Assembly: GCA_027924645.1 (NCBI GenBank)
Contig: BSBN01000334.1
Location: forward strand, 5,518,001 to 5,582,000
Reading direction: 5' to 3'
DNA: 64,000 nt
Origin: Cunninghamia lanceolata
Taxonomy: Eukaryota > Streptophyta > Pinopsida > Cupressales > Cupressaceae
Made by a program: the position numbers and the translations under genes. Numbering within the stretch: the stretch's first letter is position 1; each line of letters begins with the position of its first letter. This document shows, piece after piece, positions 11,864 to 24,182 of the stretch. The notes under the pieces were generated by a model that saw nothing but the letters and a program-made list of their open reading frames with translations, was not told where the DNA came from and made no database searches.

Positions 11864-12016
11864 GGTGATATGTGAGATGCAGACTAGGTGATAGGTGAGA
11901 TGCAGACTAGGTGATAGGTGAGATGGAGACTAGGTGATAGATGAGGTGCAGACTAGGTGATAGGTGAGATGTAGACTAGGTGATAGATGAGATGCAGACT
12001 AGGTGATAGGTGAGAT
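11864..12016. repeat. 23 bp tandem repeat, six to seven units
   Basis: Unit close to gataggtgagatgcagact plus aggt, with single-base variants (gatagatgag, gagatggag). It directly follows the previous repeat. Confidence 0.9.
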
Positions 12017-13765
12017 GGTCAAATCTTGATACACATGATGTTCTTTGTTTGACCCTGAGTGGTGAGGCTGTGGGAAAGGGGGATCGGGTGGGGAGAGGAT
12101 AGGGGTGTATGGATGGGGGATGGATAGGATTGGGAGCATCTAGAGGATGGAGGTGGGAAGACGAGAGGATTGTTTAGGTCATACAACACCGTGTCATTAA
12201 GGGGGAGATTTAGATTGTTTCAGGTTGTGTGAAGTGGAGATATAGTGGGGGAATGGGATTAGTGAGGGGAATTTAGAGGGGGGGATATGATACGTGATTG
12301 CAAAATCTAGGCCCAAGTGGTATTGTTGAATGAGTGATTAGGATGGTGATTTTGAGCTAGTAACATTAGTTGCATAATAGTAATTGAGAGCATTTCTTAG
12401 TTTACTATAGCAATGTAGGATACAGTTCACAAAGGTATAAAATGACCTAGGTGATGATATATATCCCACAATTGCATGGACTAGACCCACCAGCAATAGG
12501 TTGATTTCATGCATGCCCAAGGTAGTATAATTGTGCCTAGCCTAGGAAGGGGACTCATAGTGAGGAGTGCGAATAATACATATAAGATTTTGATGCCTAT
12601 ATATGCAAATGGGGCACATCATGCTAGAACCGACCTAGAATTTCAATATATGAATACTATTCCTAGAGTAATGAAACCAACCCACAAGCACAACATATAG
12701 AAATAATGACTATGTCTACTCCAGGTTTCATCTATTGCTTACCATGATATAATGACATCAAGGTAGTTTTGGAGATGACTGAGAGTGAGACAAGAAAGAT
12801 AAAATTCAATAATCAAAAAGATACAAATAGCCTTTGTGTGCTCTTGCCAAGAGACGTGATGATAGAATGACAGATATTTGTACATTGAATGAAAGATATA
12901 TCTTGGGACGTAGATCAGTTGGTTTTGATTGGAAATTTTTGGAAGATGGGCAAAACAACAATCAAGCTACCTATGTAAGATTATAGTTGGTATGTTGATT
13001 GATGATTTTTGCGGTAGGGATCATGTTTCGAGTGTATACATAGCGTGTGTATCATTTATTAGATCGAGAAAGCTCAGTGAATGGGGACCATCCAAATGGG
13101 TTGGATGGGTGCATCTTATGTACCTGACTACTGGAAACATCCTTCATATTCCAAACTGCCTACATACCCTATATCTACGGGATCAAGGTACTTTCAAGCT
13201 GCAAGCGAAATGAATATGTAGTTTTGGCAAGACTTGATGATGTGGGAATCGTTTGGGATGGGTGTGATGGTGGGATTTGATTGTGAGATTGATGTATGGG
13301 GTGATTGTTTGAGATTTTTTGTGTTTTCTACTATTTTTGGATTTTTTTGATTTTGCATTGTTTTTGGATTTTTTGATTTTGTATTGTTTTTGGATTTTCT
13401 GATTTTTGTATGTACAAAGGGGAGCTTACAAGGGTCCTCGTTCGACAAGTTAGCCTTGGGACGGGATAGTGTGGGTTGGTTGACAGGACTTGATGCTTTG
13501 GAATTCCAAGCCATGGGATGTGTGGGATATGGAGTGTTATGACGGAGAGAGAACTTATTAGATGGTAGAACTAGCCAATTACGCATGGTGCCTAAAATAG
13601 GTTTTCATCATGGTACTTATCCAAGGTGTCACCGAAGTAATTTTCACCATTGGAAGTTTTTATTGCACTTGGGTTTTTCTTGATTTTTTTATTTTTTGCT
13701 TTTTTATTTTTTATTTTTATTTTTTTTTCTATTTTTATTTATTTTTTATTGGGATACTTGATGGG
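12017..13765. other. Unassigned internal part of element T
   Basis: I see no recognisable gene. It includes a G-rich plus-strand stretch (12050-12290), a 26 bp tandem repeat of about three units around tttttggattttttgattt (13333-13410) and a T-rich tract (13660-13752) just past the integrase stop. Short open frames at 12509-12700 and 12929-13213 have no motif I know. Confidence 0.5.
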
Positions 13766-14870
13766 TTATGCGTAGAATTTCTTGAGATGTAGGATGTTCA
13801 TCAGCTCATCCAGAGGCTGCCCCTCAGGTGTTGCAAGATGATATTCTCCTGATCCATAGTCGGCTATGACGACATAAGGTCCTAGCTAATTAGGTTCAAA
13901 CATTCCTTGCTTAGGATGCTCTTGTAGGTTCTTCTGACTTTCCATAAGGACAAGGTCACCTACTTCAAATTTTCACACTCTATTCTCTTGTTCTAGCTTA
14001 TTCGGAGGCAGTTTTGATATGCCTATAGGTGGTTCAATGCATTTAGGCATTTCTCATCTAGTAATTCTAGTTGGTGCAACCTTGCAACTCTGTATTCTTC
14101 ATCAAAGATTATGTTTTGCAGGGGTACTCGTAGTGATGGGATCTCAACCTCAATAGGTAAAATGGCTTCAGATCTGAATACTAGGGAAAATGGGGTGGCT
14201 CTTGTGGGAGTGCGGATGATTGTTCGGTAAGCCCATAGGGTAGGGTTGAGTTGGAGGTGCCAGTCGTGGCCAACTTCATTAACTATCTTCTTTAGGATAT
14301 GGAGGATGGTTTTATTAGACACCTATGCTTGACCATTTCCTTGAGGGTAATACGTTGTGGAGAAATGGTGTTTGTTATCAAATTTTCTGTATAAGGTGCG
14401 AACTTCTTGGTTCTTGAATGGTTTTCCATTGTCGGTGACAATGGAATGAGGGATACCATAGTGGCAGATGATGTAATGGAGGATGAATTTTGAGATTTGG
14501 GTGCCAGTGGTGAAGGTGAATGGTATTGCTTCCACCCACTTAGTGAAGTACTCAGTAGAAGTGATTATGAACTTATGGCCATTTGAGGATGGGGGATGTA
14601 TTTTTCCTACAAGGTCAAGTCCCCTCTGTGAGAAAGGCCACAGCATTGTTATGGGTTACAACTCCTATGCTGGTGCATGGATGAGATCACCATGCTGTTG
14701 ACAAGGTAGACATTTTTTGATAAACCTGTAGGCATCTCAATCCATGGTTGGCCAGTAATAGCCGGTCCTGAGGATCTTTTTAGATAGAGCAAATCCACTT
14801 GAATGCACACCACAGATACCTATGTGTACCTCTTCCAAGGCTACCTCAGCTTTCCTAGAGTCTAAACATC
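13766..14870 (-). pseudogene. Element T integrase
   Basis: Minus-strand end of pol. The N-terminal HHCC zinc finger (about 14870-14690) shows H-x3-(GV)H, YYWPTM and KKCLPCQQH. The core has GLDLVGKI (first Asp) and IVTDNGKPF (second Asp). The third acidic position is lost: after GNGQA the codon is TAG (14323-14325) where the family has Glu. The C-terminal part continues through a frame change near 13960 with LGPYVVIADYGSGEYHLAT and stops at TAA 13766-13768. Strand transfer could not work even without the frame damage. Confidence 0.88.
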
Positions 14871-15560
14871 ATAGAAGTGTGGCATCAAGACTCCTTTTGT
14901 ATAGGGTGTTGCCTACAAGAATGAAATAGGAGGCTCGACAAATGAATGATTTTTGCTGGGAAGTGAATAGGTTAGGGGGGAGGATATTATCATGAAGGTA
15001 TAGGTAGGTTTCCTGATACCATGGGGATAGGGAACCAATGACTTCGCACACTAATTTTGATTGAGGAACGTCGTATGCTAGGATGGGGAGTTCTTCTATC
15101 AAGAACTCACATTTCTTGTTGTCTTTCTTCATGTCGACCAGAGATCCGATGGTAGCCATGGCGTATGCAGCTTTATTGTTGAGCCTTGGGATTTGCTCAA
15201 AGTGGATATCATTGAAGTAGTCTTTGAAATCATCGACCATCTTTTTGTAGGGCAGGAGCTTGTCATCTTTGGTCTTGTACTCATTATTTACCTGCCTGAT
15301 GACTAGCTGAGAATCTCCATACACAATCAGGTTCTCAATTTTTCATTTTATTGCCATGCGGAGATTTGTGATGAGGGCCTCATATTCTGCCATGTTATTG
15401 GTACATGGGAATGTGATCTTGAAAGACTTAGGGATGGTGTGACCCTAAGGGGTAACAAACAAGACACCTTCCCCCACGCCTTTGTGTGTGTACGATCCAT
15501 CGAAGTACATCTTCCATGTGTCTGTGGCTGGTGTGATTGTTAGGATAGCTTCGTTAGGAA
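14871..15560 (-). pseudogene. Element T archaeal-type RNase H and connection
   Basis: Second RNase H of the Tat type. It begins near 15530 with WKMYFDGSYTHKG (first Asp), continues through the segment where the catalytic Glu lies, and includes MYGDSQLVIRQVNNEY (15324 on) with the third Asp. The normal Tat order RT-RH-aRH-INT is kept here, in contrast to element A. One stop separates the halves. Confidence 0.82.
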
Positions 15561-16911
15561 ACTTTGCTATTGTAGGATGATTTGCAGGAATAGGTGCTTT
15601 AGCCAGCTGATCGGCGATAACTTGTCCTTTGATGGCCTTTCTCTTAGTGTATTCAATGTCAAATTCTATGAGAATCATAACCCATTTTGCCATTCTTCCA
15701 GTGAGAGAAGCTCTATTTAGCAAATACTTCAGTGGGTCGATCTTGGCGATGAGCTTGGTCCTATGATTAAGCATATAGTGTCTTAACTTTTATGAAGTAA
15801 AGACGAGGGCTAGACATGCTCGTTCAATTTGTGTGTAGTTGAGCTCATATGAAATCAAGGTGTGACTGATGTAGTAGATGGCTCTTTCTTTTCCATTCTC
15901 ATCGTGCTATGCTAGTAGGGCTTCGATAGTTGTTTCTGTTGTGGAGATGTATAGCAAGAGGGGTTCTCCTTTCCTTGGTGGATTTAGCACAAGAGGATTA
16001 GCCATGTATTCTTTTAGTTGATCAAAGGCATCCTGACACTGAGTGTTCCAGACAAAGGCTATATCTTTTCAGAGTAGATGATAGAATGGTTGGCACTTAT
16101 CAGCAAGCTGTGCAATGAACCGATGGATAGACTAGAGTTTTCCTTGCAGACTTCTCAGTTGTTTCAATGTTTTCAGAGGTTGCATTTTAGTGATAGCCTT
16201 GACCTTTGTGGGATCTACCTCGATTCCTCTTCTAGAGACTATGTATCCCAGCAGTTTTCCTAAGGTGACCCCAAAGACACACTTCTTTGGATTTAGGCAC
16301 ACATTGTATTGCTCTAAGCGGTCGAAGATTTTGGCCAACACATCTAGGTGTTCTTCTCTAGTCTTTGATTTCCCTAGCAATTCATCCACATAGTCTTCCA
16401 TGATGTGGTGGAAGAGGTTAGGGAAGATGACAGTCAGAGCTCTTTGATATGTAGCACTGGCATTCTTCAGGCCAAACGGCATTATGACCCAGTAGTATGT
16501 TCCCCATGGGCATATGAAGGCTGTCTTATGCTGATCCTCTTCGGTGATTTTGATTTGGTTATATCTTAAAAAGTCGTCCATGAGGGATAGCATCTCATGT
16601 CCTACCATGAGATCCACTATCATGTCAATGTTTGGTAGTGGGAAGTCATCTTTTGGGTAGGCTTTGTTGAGATCTCTAAAGTCAGTGCAGCAGTGGATTC
16701 AGCCATCTGGTTTGGTTACTGGTACTAGGTTCGACACCCATTCAGGATAATCAATTGGGTGAATGAACCCAACATCCAGTAGTTTCTTTAGCTCTGCTTT
16801 GACAAGGAGGGCCACCTGAGGATTCATTTTCTTGAGTTTCTGCTTTACTGGTTTTGCATCAGGGTGCACTACAAGATGATGAACAACCAAGCTGGGATCT
16901 AGCCCTGGCAT
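15561..16911 (-). pseudogene. Element T reverse transcriptase and RNase H
   Basis: RT begins with MPGLDPSLVVHHLVVH and VKQKLKKMNP (16911 down), then VTKPDG, LMDDFLRYNQI (first catalytic Asp) and PFGLKNASATYQR. The active site reads YVDE at 16392-16381 where the family has YVDD, which should abolish polymerase activity. Thumb motifs follow (LNPKKCVFGV, GKLLGYIVS). The Ty3-type RNase H and tether follow to MAKWVMILIEFDIEY. Several stops and a gap region between 16630 and 16700 break the frame. Confidence 0.88.
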
Positions 16912-17639
16912 GTCTATGTAGGTCCATGCAAAATTGTGATTTCATCATGTGAAAAATGCTAGGAAGTTTTCCTGTTCCTGTATGCTAAGAGATTCTACCC
17001 TGAAAGTGATCTTTGGTTCTTCTTCTGTCCCAAGATTCATTTCCTAGGCTGGCTCGAGTAGTACAAATGATCTGTCTAGATAAACTTTTTCTATCTCAAG
17101 GAAGCCCATGCTTCCATCTCCTAGCGCCTTGTGGAGGTTTTCACCAAGAGATACGTCTTTTGTTTTTACTTTTTTGGGATTTGACATTGCCGCAGAATGG
17201 TTTTCACCATCAAATCCATTTTTAATTTTTATGTTTTTATGACTAGAAGTAGGGGTTGTCTCCCTAAAATGGGCATGCGGATCAAGTTCCATGATGAATC
17301 CTACTTTGTGATCTCCCAAGGGGAAGTAATCTCTAACTCCCATCATTTCAGCAATTGCCTCATCGTTAGGTGCGGTGTCAAAGACAGGAGGTCCCCGTTG
17401 GTCCCAATCTATAAGTTCTAGGTATACCAGTGGTAAGTCATTGGAGGACGTGGCTAGGATGGTGATTGTGTGGATGGTGCATATGGATGAGTCAAAGAAG
17501 TCAGCAAAGTCACTAAAGGAGTCTTGATGGTCTATTTCATTGACGTTGTCAACTTTAGGGGAGACTGTAGCAACCTCGGTTAAGATACATTTGTTGGTAG
17601 TGAGGATACGCTAACTTTGACCATATCCTAACCTTTAGA

Positions 17640-17868
17640 TATAGGGGTTTCTTATTTCTTGCAGTGGTTCCATGATTCCCTATTCATGAAGGCCTATACC
17701 ACCATGTCCTTTGTAACCCATCCTTTTGACAATTTCAGATCCTTGTCCATAGATTTCTGTAGGTATGGTGGGATCTTCTTGTTCTGTTTCTTCATCCTTG
17801 TATAGCCAGGATGAGATATCCTCAAGCACATCCTGATCCAAGAGATGTTTCTTCTCAAAGATGGGCAA
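17640..17868 (-). pseudogene. Element T G-patch-like domain after protease
   Basis: Minus-strand frame with IYGQGSEIVKRMGYKGHGG and then GIGLHE, matching the glycine-spaced G-patch pattern with the MGY core. G-patch domains bind nucleic acid and occur after protease in betaretroviruses. I recall similar ones in plant Tat elements. It sits between protease and RT, out of frame with the preceding 620-codon frame. Confidence 0.65.
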
Positions 17869-17888
17869 GGGTTTGCACTTGATGATGA

Positions 17889-19751
17889 CTATGTTGTTGC
17901 TTCTATTTTTGGGATGCCAAATGTCTTAGGATTGGGTAATGTTCCCACACAAAAGGTGATGTGCAAGTCGTATTCCCCACATCCCATCTCGCTGAGCTTG
18001 ATCTTGACCTCGGGTGGTGGAGGTGCTTGGGATGAAGTGGTGGTGATGTTGGCTAGGTCTATGTATGAGGTGGAAGCTGTAGGATTGGTTTTGGTGGTGG
18101 CTTTGTTGTATGGGCAGAAGGTGTGATTGTGGCCTTCTAAGAAATTGCAATATTGGAAGGGGCGAGTATCGGCATAGATAGTTACCTCTATCCTGTTGTG
18201 AGGGAACTCGAGGCATTGACGGAATGTGGATGGGACGGCTTGCATGGCGTGGATCCATGGACGACCAAGAAGAATGTTGTAGGGGAGGTGAAGATCAAGG
18301 ACCTGACATTTTGTTTCCAGTATTTTCTGTCCTACTTGAATTAGTCGTTCGATGTCATCATAGCCTTTCATTGTGATGCACTCACTAGTGTCTACAACCA
18401 CATCAAAGTATCCCAAGTGTTTTAACAATTTAAGAGTGTAGATATTTAGGCTGGAGCCACCATCTATTAAGACTCTTTTAATGATGTGTTTGTGAATACG
18501 GACTTCAATGTGTAATGCATCATTATGTAGGTGTTCAGAAGCGGGGAGATCTTTTTTGGAAAACGTGAGATAGTGTGGCGTAGTGATATGTCCTACCATG
18601 GCTTGGAATTGAGCTATATTCAAGTTTGCAGGAAATTGTGTTTCCAAGAGGGCTTTGTCGAGGATATCTTTGTGAAGGGGTGATGTGCGAAGTAGTTCGA
18701 GGATGGATATTTGTGCACGTGTCTTTCCTAGATACTCTAGGAGGTTATACTGATGGGTAGGTGATGGATGTGTGGTTGGACAAGGGGGTAGGGGATGGGA
18801 TGTGGATGTAGGTGTTTGTTTAGTGGGAGGGGCTATGTGGATGGATACATGGCCACGATAGGTGGTAACAGCACAATCGGGTTCTTGTGCCCGAATGGTG
18901 ATTGTGTTGACATGGTGGGATGATGGTTCTATCCGACCTACGATGGAGTCATAGGATGCAGGTGGTGGGGTGATGTTGTATGCTTGGTTGGATGAGGAGG
19001 GTTTACTATGGTTAGGTAGTGGATCCTTGTAAGCTCTAAGGCTGGCCTTTGGTGATGGTTGGGTAGTTTGATCAAGGCCGACTAGGTTTTGGTCTATAAG
19101 GTCTTGGATGCAATGCTTTAGTTGCATGCAGTCAACTATTTTATGACCTGCAATGCGGTGGTATTCACAATAATCATTTTCATTATACCATGCCACTTTG
19201 AACTCATTCTCTTGAGGTGGTCTAACAGGTGGGAGCATGATCAAACTTTGCTTGAGACATCTATCGAGAATGTCCTCGATGGGCTCCCCTAAGGGTGTAA
19301 ATTGCCTTCGAGGTTTGAGTGGTTTAGTTTGACCCCTCTGATTATTTACATTTGTTGCATATGTTTGTGCAGGTGTTTGGTTCTGTACATGTTGGATGGC
19401 TTTCACATCCGTGACACCATCGTTCAAAGTGTTCTTGTTCTTCCCCCAAAAGCGTGATTTGTCATTTGATTGTGTGTTGGCATTGTTGTTTGCATTGGGG
19501 GTGTTGTTATTGGATTTGTAGTAGTTGTTGTTGTTGTTGGACTTGTAGTCATACAATTTAATGGAGCCCTTGGCAATGAGGGCCCATTTGATGGTGGTAC
19601 CTTTGTCGATGACCTCTTCAAAGGTAGATTGACAAAGAATTTGTAAATGGAATCCTAATTCCTGATTGAGGTTGTTCATGAACATGGTGACGAGTTGTTT
19701 TTCAGGAATTGGCCATGGGAGTTTGCTTGCTAAGCCTCTCCATCTTTGCAA
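17889..19751 (-). CDS. Element T gag C-terminal half plus protease (620 codons open)
   Basis: Longest open frame in the window. It starts in the gag capsid (LASKLPWPIPEKQL, MFMNNLNQELGF), passes an Asn-rich linker, then a zinc-knuckle variant CEYHRIAGHKIVDCMQLKH near 19190-19130, a Pro/Thr-rich linker, and a retropepsin domain. Protease motifs: VLIDGGSSLNIYTLKLL (active site Asp-Gly-Gly, common in Tat elements) and ILLGRPWIHAMQAVPSTFRQ. The frame ends at TAG 17889 or just before a shift into the G-patch. No true start lies at 19751: the frame continues upstream past stops near 19790, so this is part of a gag-pol polyprotein. Confidence 0.85.
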   Translation of the reverse strand: MQRWRGLASKLPWPIPEKQLVTMFMNNLNQELGFHLQILCQSTFEEVIDKGTTIKWALIAKGSIKLYDYKSNNNNNYYKSNNNTPNANNNANTQSNDKSRFWGKNKNTLNDGVTDVKAIQHVQNQTPAQTYATNVNNQRGQTKPLKPRRQFTPLGEPIEDILDRCLKQSLIMLPPVRPPQENEFKVAWYNENDYCEYHRIAGHKIVDCMQLKHCIQDLIDQNLVGLDQTTQPSPKASLRAYKDPLPNHSKPSSSNQAYNITPPPASYDSIVGRIEPSSHHVNTITIRAQEPDCAVTTYRGHVSIHIAPPTKQTPTSTSHPLPPCPTTHPSPTHQYNLLEYLGKTRAQISILELLRTSPLHKDILDKALLETQFPANLNIAQFQAMVGHITTPHYLTFSKKDLPASEHLHNDALHIEVRIHKHIIKRVLIDGGSSLNIYTLKLLKHLGYFDVVVDTSECITMKGYDDIERLIQVGQKILETKCQVLDLHLPYNILLGRPWIHAMQAVPSTFRQCLEFPHNRIEVTIYADTRPFQYCNFLEGHNHTFCPYNKATTKTNPTASTSYIDLANITTTSSQAPPPPEVKIKLSEMGCGEYDLHITFCVGTLPNPKTFGIPKIEATT

Positions 19752-21085
19752 GAAAGAAGTGAAGGCTTCTTCATTCTTTTATTTAGTTTTTCAAAGGTTT
19801 GTCATAGACATTTTGTGCTTGAAGTTGTAGGAGAAGTGGTTTACAAATTTTTCTACAAGCTCAAGGAAAGTCCTAATGCCTGGTGGAAGATGTGTGAACC
19901 ATTCAGCGGCTTGACCGTCAAGGCTTCTTGGAAAGAGTCTCATGAGATATGAATTGTTATTTGAGACTTCTAAGAAAGCGATGTAGAACTCCCTAAGGTG
20001 GTCCCTAGGGTCTCCCTTCCCCTTGTATTTGTTGAATTTTGGCATTTCAAAGTTCTTGGGGAAAGGGGGCATGTACAATGTGTGATCAAATGGATAGGGG
20101 CAAATGTCCCCAAAGGAGTAGTGTTACGCTTGCCCCCAGTTTGCATGTTGTCTACCTTTTGGATCAAGGACTATCCAACGGTTGTGAGATCTTGTGGTTG
20201 TTGTGGTTGGAATGTGTAGGCTTGTTGGTTGGTGAAATGTTGGAGATGGGGTGGGATTTGATGTTGGAGATTTGTTTGGTTGATGTTTTGGTATTGCGGG
20301 TTGGTTTTTTGGTTGATGCGTGCCTGATGTTGTTGATATGTGTGGAGTTGTTGGAGAATGTGTGGAGGTATTTGGGGGTTGGTTTGATGTTGTGTTGATG
20401 AAGTTATGGGGTTATGTGGATATGTGATATTGGAAGGATTGACGTTAGATGAATGGACGTTGGAGGGGTTGGTGGTATTGTAAGGTGGCTATGAGAATAA
20501 CTATCTTAGGTAGGCGATGGTTTAAGGATTGGGTAGAGGCACACTTGTGGAGGTACTTGCCTGTGTGGTGTTCCCTTGTATGCCTAAGGTGATTTGTGGC
20601 ATGGAAGGGTTTATGGTGGTTGTGGTAGTGGATATGATGACAGGTTGGGAGATGGTAGGGATGGTGGCACTTGTGGGAATTGTAGATGTGGTAGTGGTTG
20701 AGCTTGTGGTGGTGGTAGATACAGTAGGTGTTGATGTTTGTGATGATGGTTGTGATGATGTCATGATGGGGGGTAGCTGAGCACCAATTTTGAGAAGATG
20801 ATCAAGATATCTACTTGGGTCTAACCTTAGGATTTTATCAAGTAGGTCCATGTTATCAGCGTCTTGTGTGAAGCTCAAGACATCTAGATCATCTTGGGAA
20901 ATGGTGGGGAAGTTTTGTGTTGGTGGTGGTGGTGGTGGTGGTTGTGTTTGTTGTAAGTAGAGAAAAGGATTTTTGTTGGGGCCGTATGGGGGGATGTAAG
21001 AGTATGTAGGTGGGTTGTATGTTTGATAGATGGGTATGTTGTTGTTGTTGGTGTTGGGCATGCCATATTGCCAAGATTCTACCAT
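19752..21085 (-). pseudogene. Element T gag N-terminal part
   Basis: Probable gag start at ATG 21085-21083 (MVESWQYGMPNTNNNN). It is followed by Pro/Gln/Asn/Thr-rich low complexity, including homopolymeric Pro and Thr runs (20940-20640). From 20078 comes a clean retrotransposon gag domain: MPKFNKYKGKGDPRDHLREF, LFPRSLDGQAAEWF and LVEKFVNHFSY. A TAA near 20522, further stops and a frameshift near 20100 separate it from the downstream 620-codon frame. Confidence 0.8.
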
Positions 21086-24000
21086 TTTTTTATTCTTTGT
21101 GTTGTGATCTTGTGATGGGCATGTACGCGTATGGGTTTGATTTCTAGAAGTAGAGTGGAATGGGGGTGGAGACCTTAGAGAATTAGATTGATTGTGTTGG
21201 ACAAAAGGATGGATGGAGAGGGTGAGTGTAGTAAGATGGAGGATTGATGAAGACAAAGGTGTGAACCTATGGGTGATAAGAATGAATGGTTTTTGATTTT
21301 TTGCACAGATTTGGACCAAAGATGGATGATGATGGATGACATTTGTTTTCACAAAGATGTTTGATGTTTGATTTTGATGTTTGATATGGGAGATTAGGAT
21401 GATGTTTTCCAAGAGGTTTTGATGGTCAACAAATTGAACTTTAGGTAAGATCTAGATTTTGTGTTGGCACAAATGGATGTTTTTCTTTGTTTAGGGTAGA
21501 CTAATGACCTTACGCAAAGAAGGATGATGATTTTACTTGAAAGGTAGACTAATGACTTTTCAAGAAAAATGTGATGTGTAGGATGAAATCTAGGTCTAGC
21601 TTTAGCTCGAAAGGATGACTATTTTTTGATTGGTTTTGATTTGTTGATGGGTGTTTTGATTTAGATTTGGCTTTTTGAAATGATTTGTTTTGGTCCAAGG
21701 AGATATGCAAAAAAGAGAAATGAAGGTGAGTGGATATGAAATGAGGTAGCAAAGGGTCCAACAATGATAGTGATTGATCCTCTAAGGTCAAAATGAAGCT
21801 ATGATTTGGAAAATTTTGAAGGGAAAAATGGATGGACTGCTGTCAGATTTTTGGAAGGTGGATATGGATTATGGTAGAGTAGACAGTGAAGATCACAACT
21901 AAATAGGTATTAGTTTTAGACAAGTCAATCTAAGAATAGCACCAATCCACAGGTGAAATGGTGCCACAATTAGATAGAGATGGCGCTAAAAATAGGTAGT
22001 GTTGTTCAGGTCCTGAGAAAGATAGATTTTTATGGCAATTTTGGATTTTGCTTTGTTTGAAATTTGATCAAATGATTTTCAATATCTCTTGGTAGGTGTT
22101 TGAGTTCAATTTAAGCATATAAACACACCATTAATCATATGAACACACAATAACCAAGATTTTTGTTTGTGAAATGATGTGTGATTTTATTTAACAAGCA
22201 CTTTGCACAACCTAAGGCGAAGATATGACAGTATTTGTTGAATCCCCTAGCTGCGCCTATTAAAAGCAGGTAGCTCTAGGATCTTGGTAGCACTGGCTTC
22301 TCCTTACAATTGCACACACTTCTCATGCATACCAAGATCCAGGTTTCTTATAAGGCTTGTCCCTCACCAAACCTTTAGATTATCCTTGCTACCTCAGCTA
22401 AGAACTGCATGAATCGGGGCCGCTTCAAAGGTTTCCCTTCTGCATCAACAAATAGAAGGATTTTGGCTTGCTAAACAATGGTTTTTAGTAAGGGTATCTG
22501 TTCAGGTGGTTATACATGCGGCAGCTCTACTCTCCATTATGGAGCCTCCCAGCCTCCAAGGGTTACGCCTTGGAAGGTTTTGGGGGAGGTTGGATGTCGG
22601 TATAACACAACAACACCTGTTGCTTGAGACTTTCATCCCAAACACCTTATTTTATATAGCGGCTTGGAAGAGCTTGGTTCTAGCTTGATGCCACTTGGGT
22701 CGTTCCCACCTTTCGAAGTGGGGTGGCAGGCCCTCTAAGGACTAACAAAAGCAACACAATCACAAAAATACTTTTGATCCCCAAGTTCATACAAAGATGC
22801 GAGGGGAAAGTATATGTATTCTTTATGATTGCATCACACTAAACATGGTTCATTTTATTTCTTTGGATTATGTTGGGGGTGATTAATGTAATTATTGTGA
22901 GGAGCTTTTGATTCTCAAGGTCACCAAATGGTGCTAGGGAAAAGCATACACTTCTCACGCTACTAACGCAAACCACGAAAACACTTCACACAATTTAAAA
23001 TGATTTTCTTGATTAAATAAGTGAAGAATGCAAGATTGTTGTTCTTTTTAACCTAATGAATTCATTGATGCAATTTGTGGTTCTTTTTAGAAGCCCAAAA
23101 TTGAAGTGTTTGGATTGTTGTTGTTGGCACACAATTTGTGAATTTTAGAACACCAAATTTAAATGTTTTGGGCACACACACACACACACAAAGATTGGTT
23201 TGTTGTTTTTTGTTCAATTTTATTGCACCAAATCAAAATGTTGTGTAACTATCATGCAAAGGGTTCATTTTTAGATTTCGAAACTGAAGTGTTTTTCCTA
23301 GACTAGAGATAAAACATCTTGTAAAAGTTTGTTAGTATCCACAAAATGATAGTAAAGACTTGCAAAAAAACTTGTCAGTACCTGCATAGACAGTAAAGTT
23401 AGTTTCAAAATAGTGCTAAAATAGAGGTACAATTGTGCCATTGCGGACAAAAAAATGGTGACACTGACAGACAGCAGACTGAGAACCCAACAACCTATAC
23501 TAATGGCGCTAATTCAACAGATAGCGCTAATATCAGACCTGTAAGGTGCCATAACAGAAGATAGTGTTACACAATTACATAGAAGGCGCTGATAAAAAAA
23601 ATAGCACTAATATAATACAAAAAGTGCTAATTAAACAAATAGTGCTAAACAGGGTCTATGAATGTGCCATTGCGCAACTTGTTAGATAGTTTGGTTACAC
23701 CTACAAATAGCACCAATCTAGGTGGATAACACTGATATGGGACTGAATGCGTCTAACCTACAAAAAGTGGTTTTTTTCTGAACAACACAAAAGGTCAGTC
23801 AGCAAAATTAAGGTCTTGTTAGCCTTGTTAGCACAACAGATGAAGAAAATAAGACAAAATGATAACCGAAAAATATGCTTGGATTTTAGAAAAATTTTGG
23901 CATAACCACCCCTTGTATTTTCTAATTTTCCTACAAAACAAAGAGTATTTTAGGCACAAGAAGTAGCGGGAAGATCCTTAAAGAGAAGACATGTGAGTGG

Positions 24001-24162
24001 AAGTTAGAATAGAGAATGCTCTGCAAGGATGGTGCTAAAATAGTAGACAACACTAATATCCGCCAGAGATAGTGCTACTGTGTAGGGTGGATGGTGCTAC
24101 ACTTGCAAAAACACGTAACTCACACCAAAAAATCACAAAAAGAATTAGATTTGGACCTTGTG
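21086..24162 (-). other. Element T 5' leader with GCGCTA motif array
   Basis: About 3.1 kb between primer site and gag, with no gene I recognise. Motifs such as ggcgctaa, agcgctaa, agcactaa and agtgctaa recur at 23400-24110 and again near 21930-22000, echoing the array at 8460-8860. A CA microsatellite lies at 23173-23190. Confidence 0.6.
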
Positions 24163-24182
24163 GGTCTCACCGAGTGTGCCAA
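24163..24182 (-). other. Probable primer binding site of element T
   Basis: Minus strand TTGGCACACTCGGTGAGACC immediately follows the 5' LTR. TGG starts one base in, as usual for a tRNA 3' end complement. The tRNA was not identified. Confidence 0.6.

Noticed and set aside
13194..13586. Minus-strand Lys/Asn-rich open frame
   Set aside because: Produced by the 26 bp T-rich tandem repeat; no protein motif.
20529..20780. Plus-strand open frame rich in Val/Gly
   Set aside because: Shadow of the Thr/Ser-rich minus-strand gag leader of element T.
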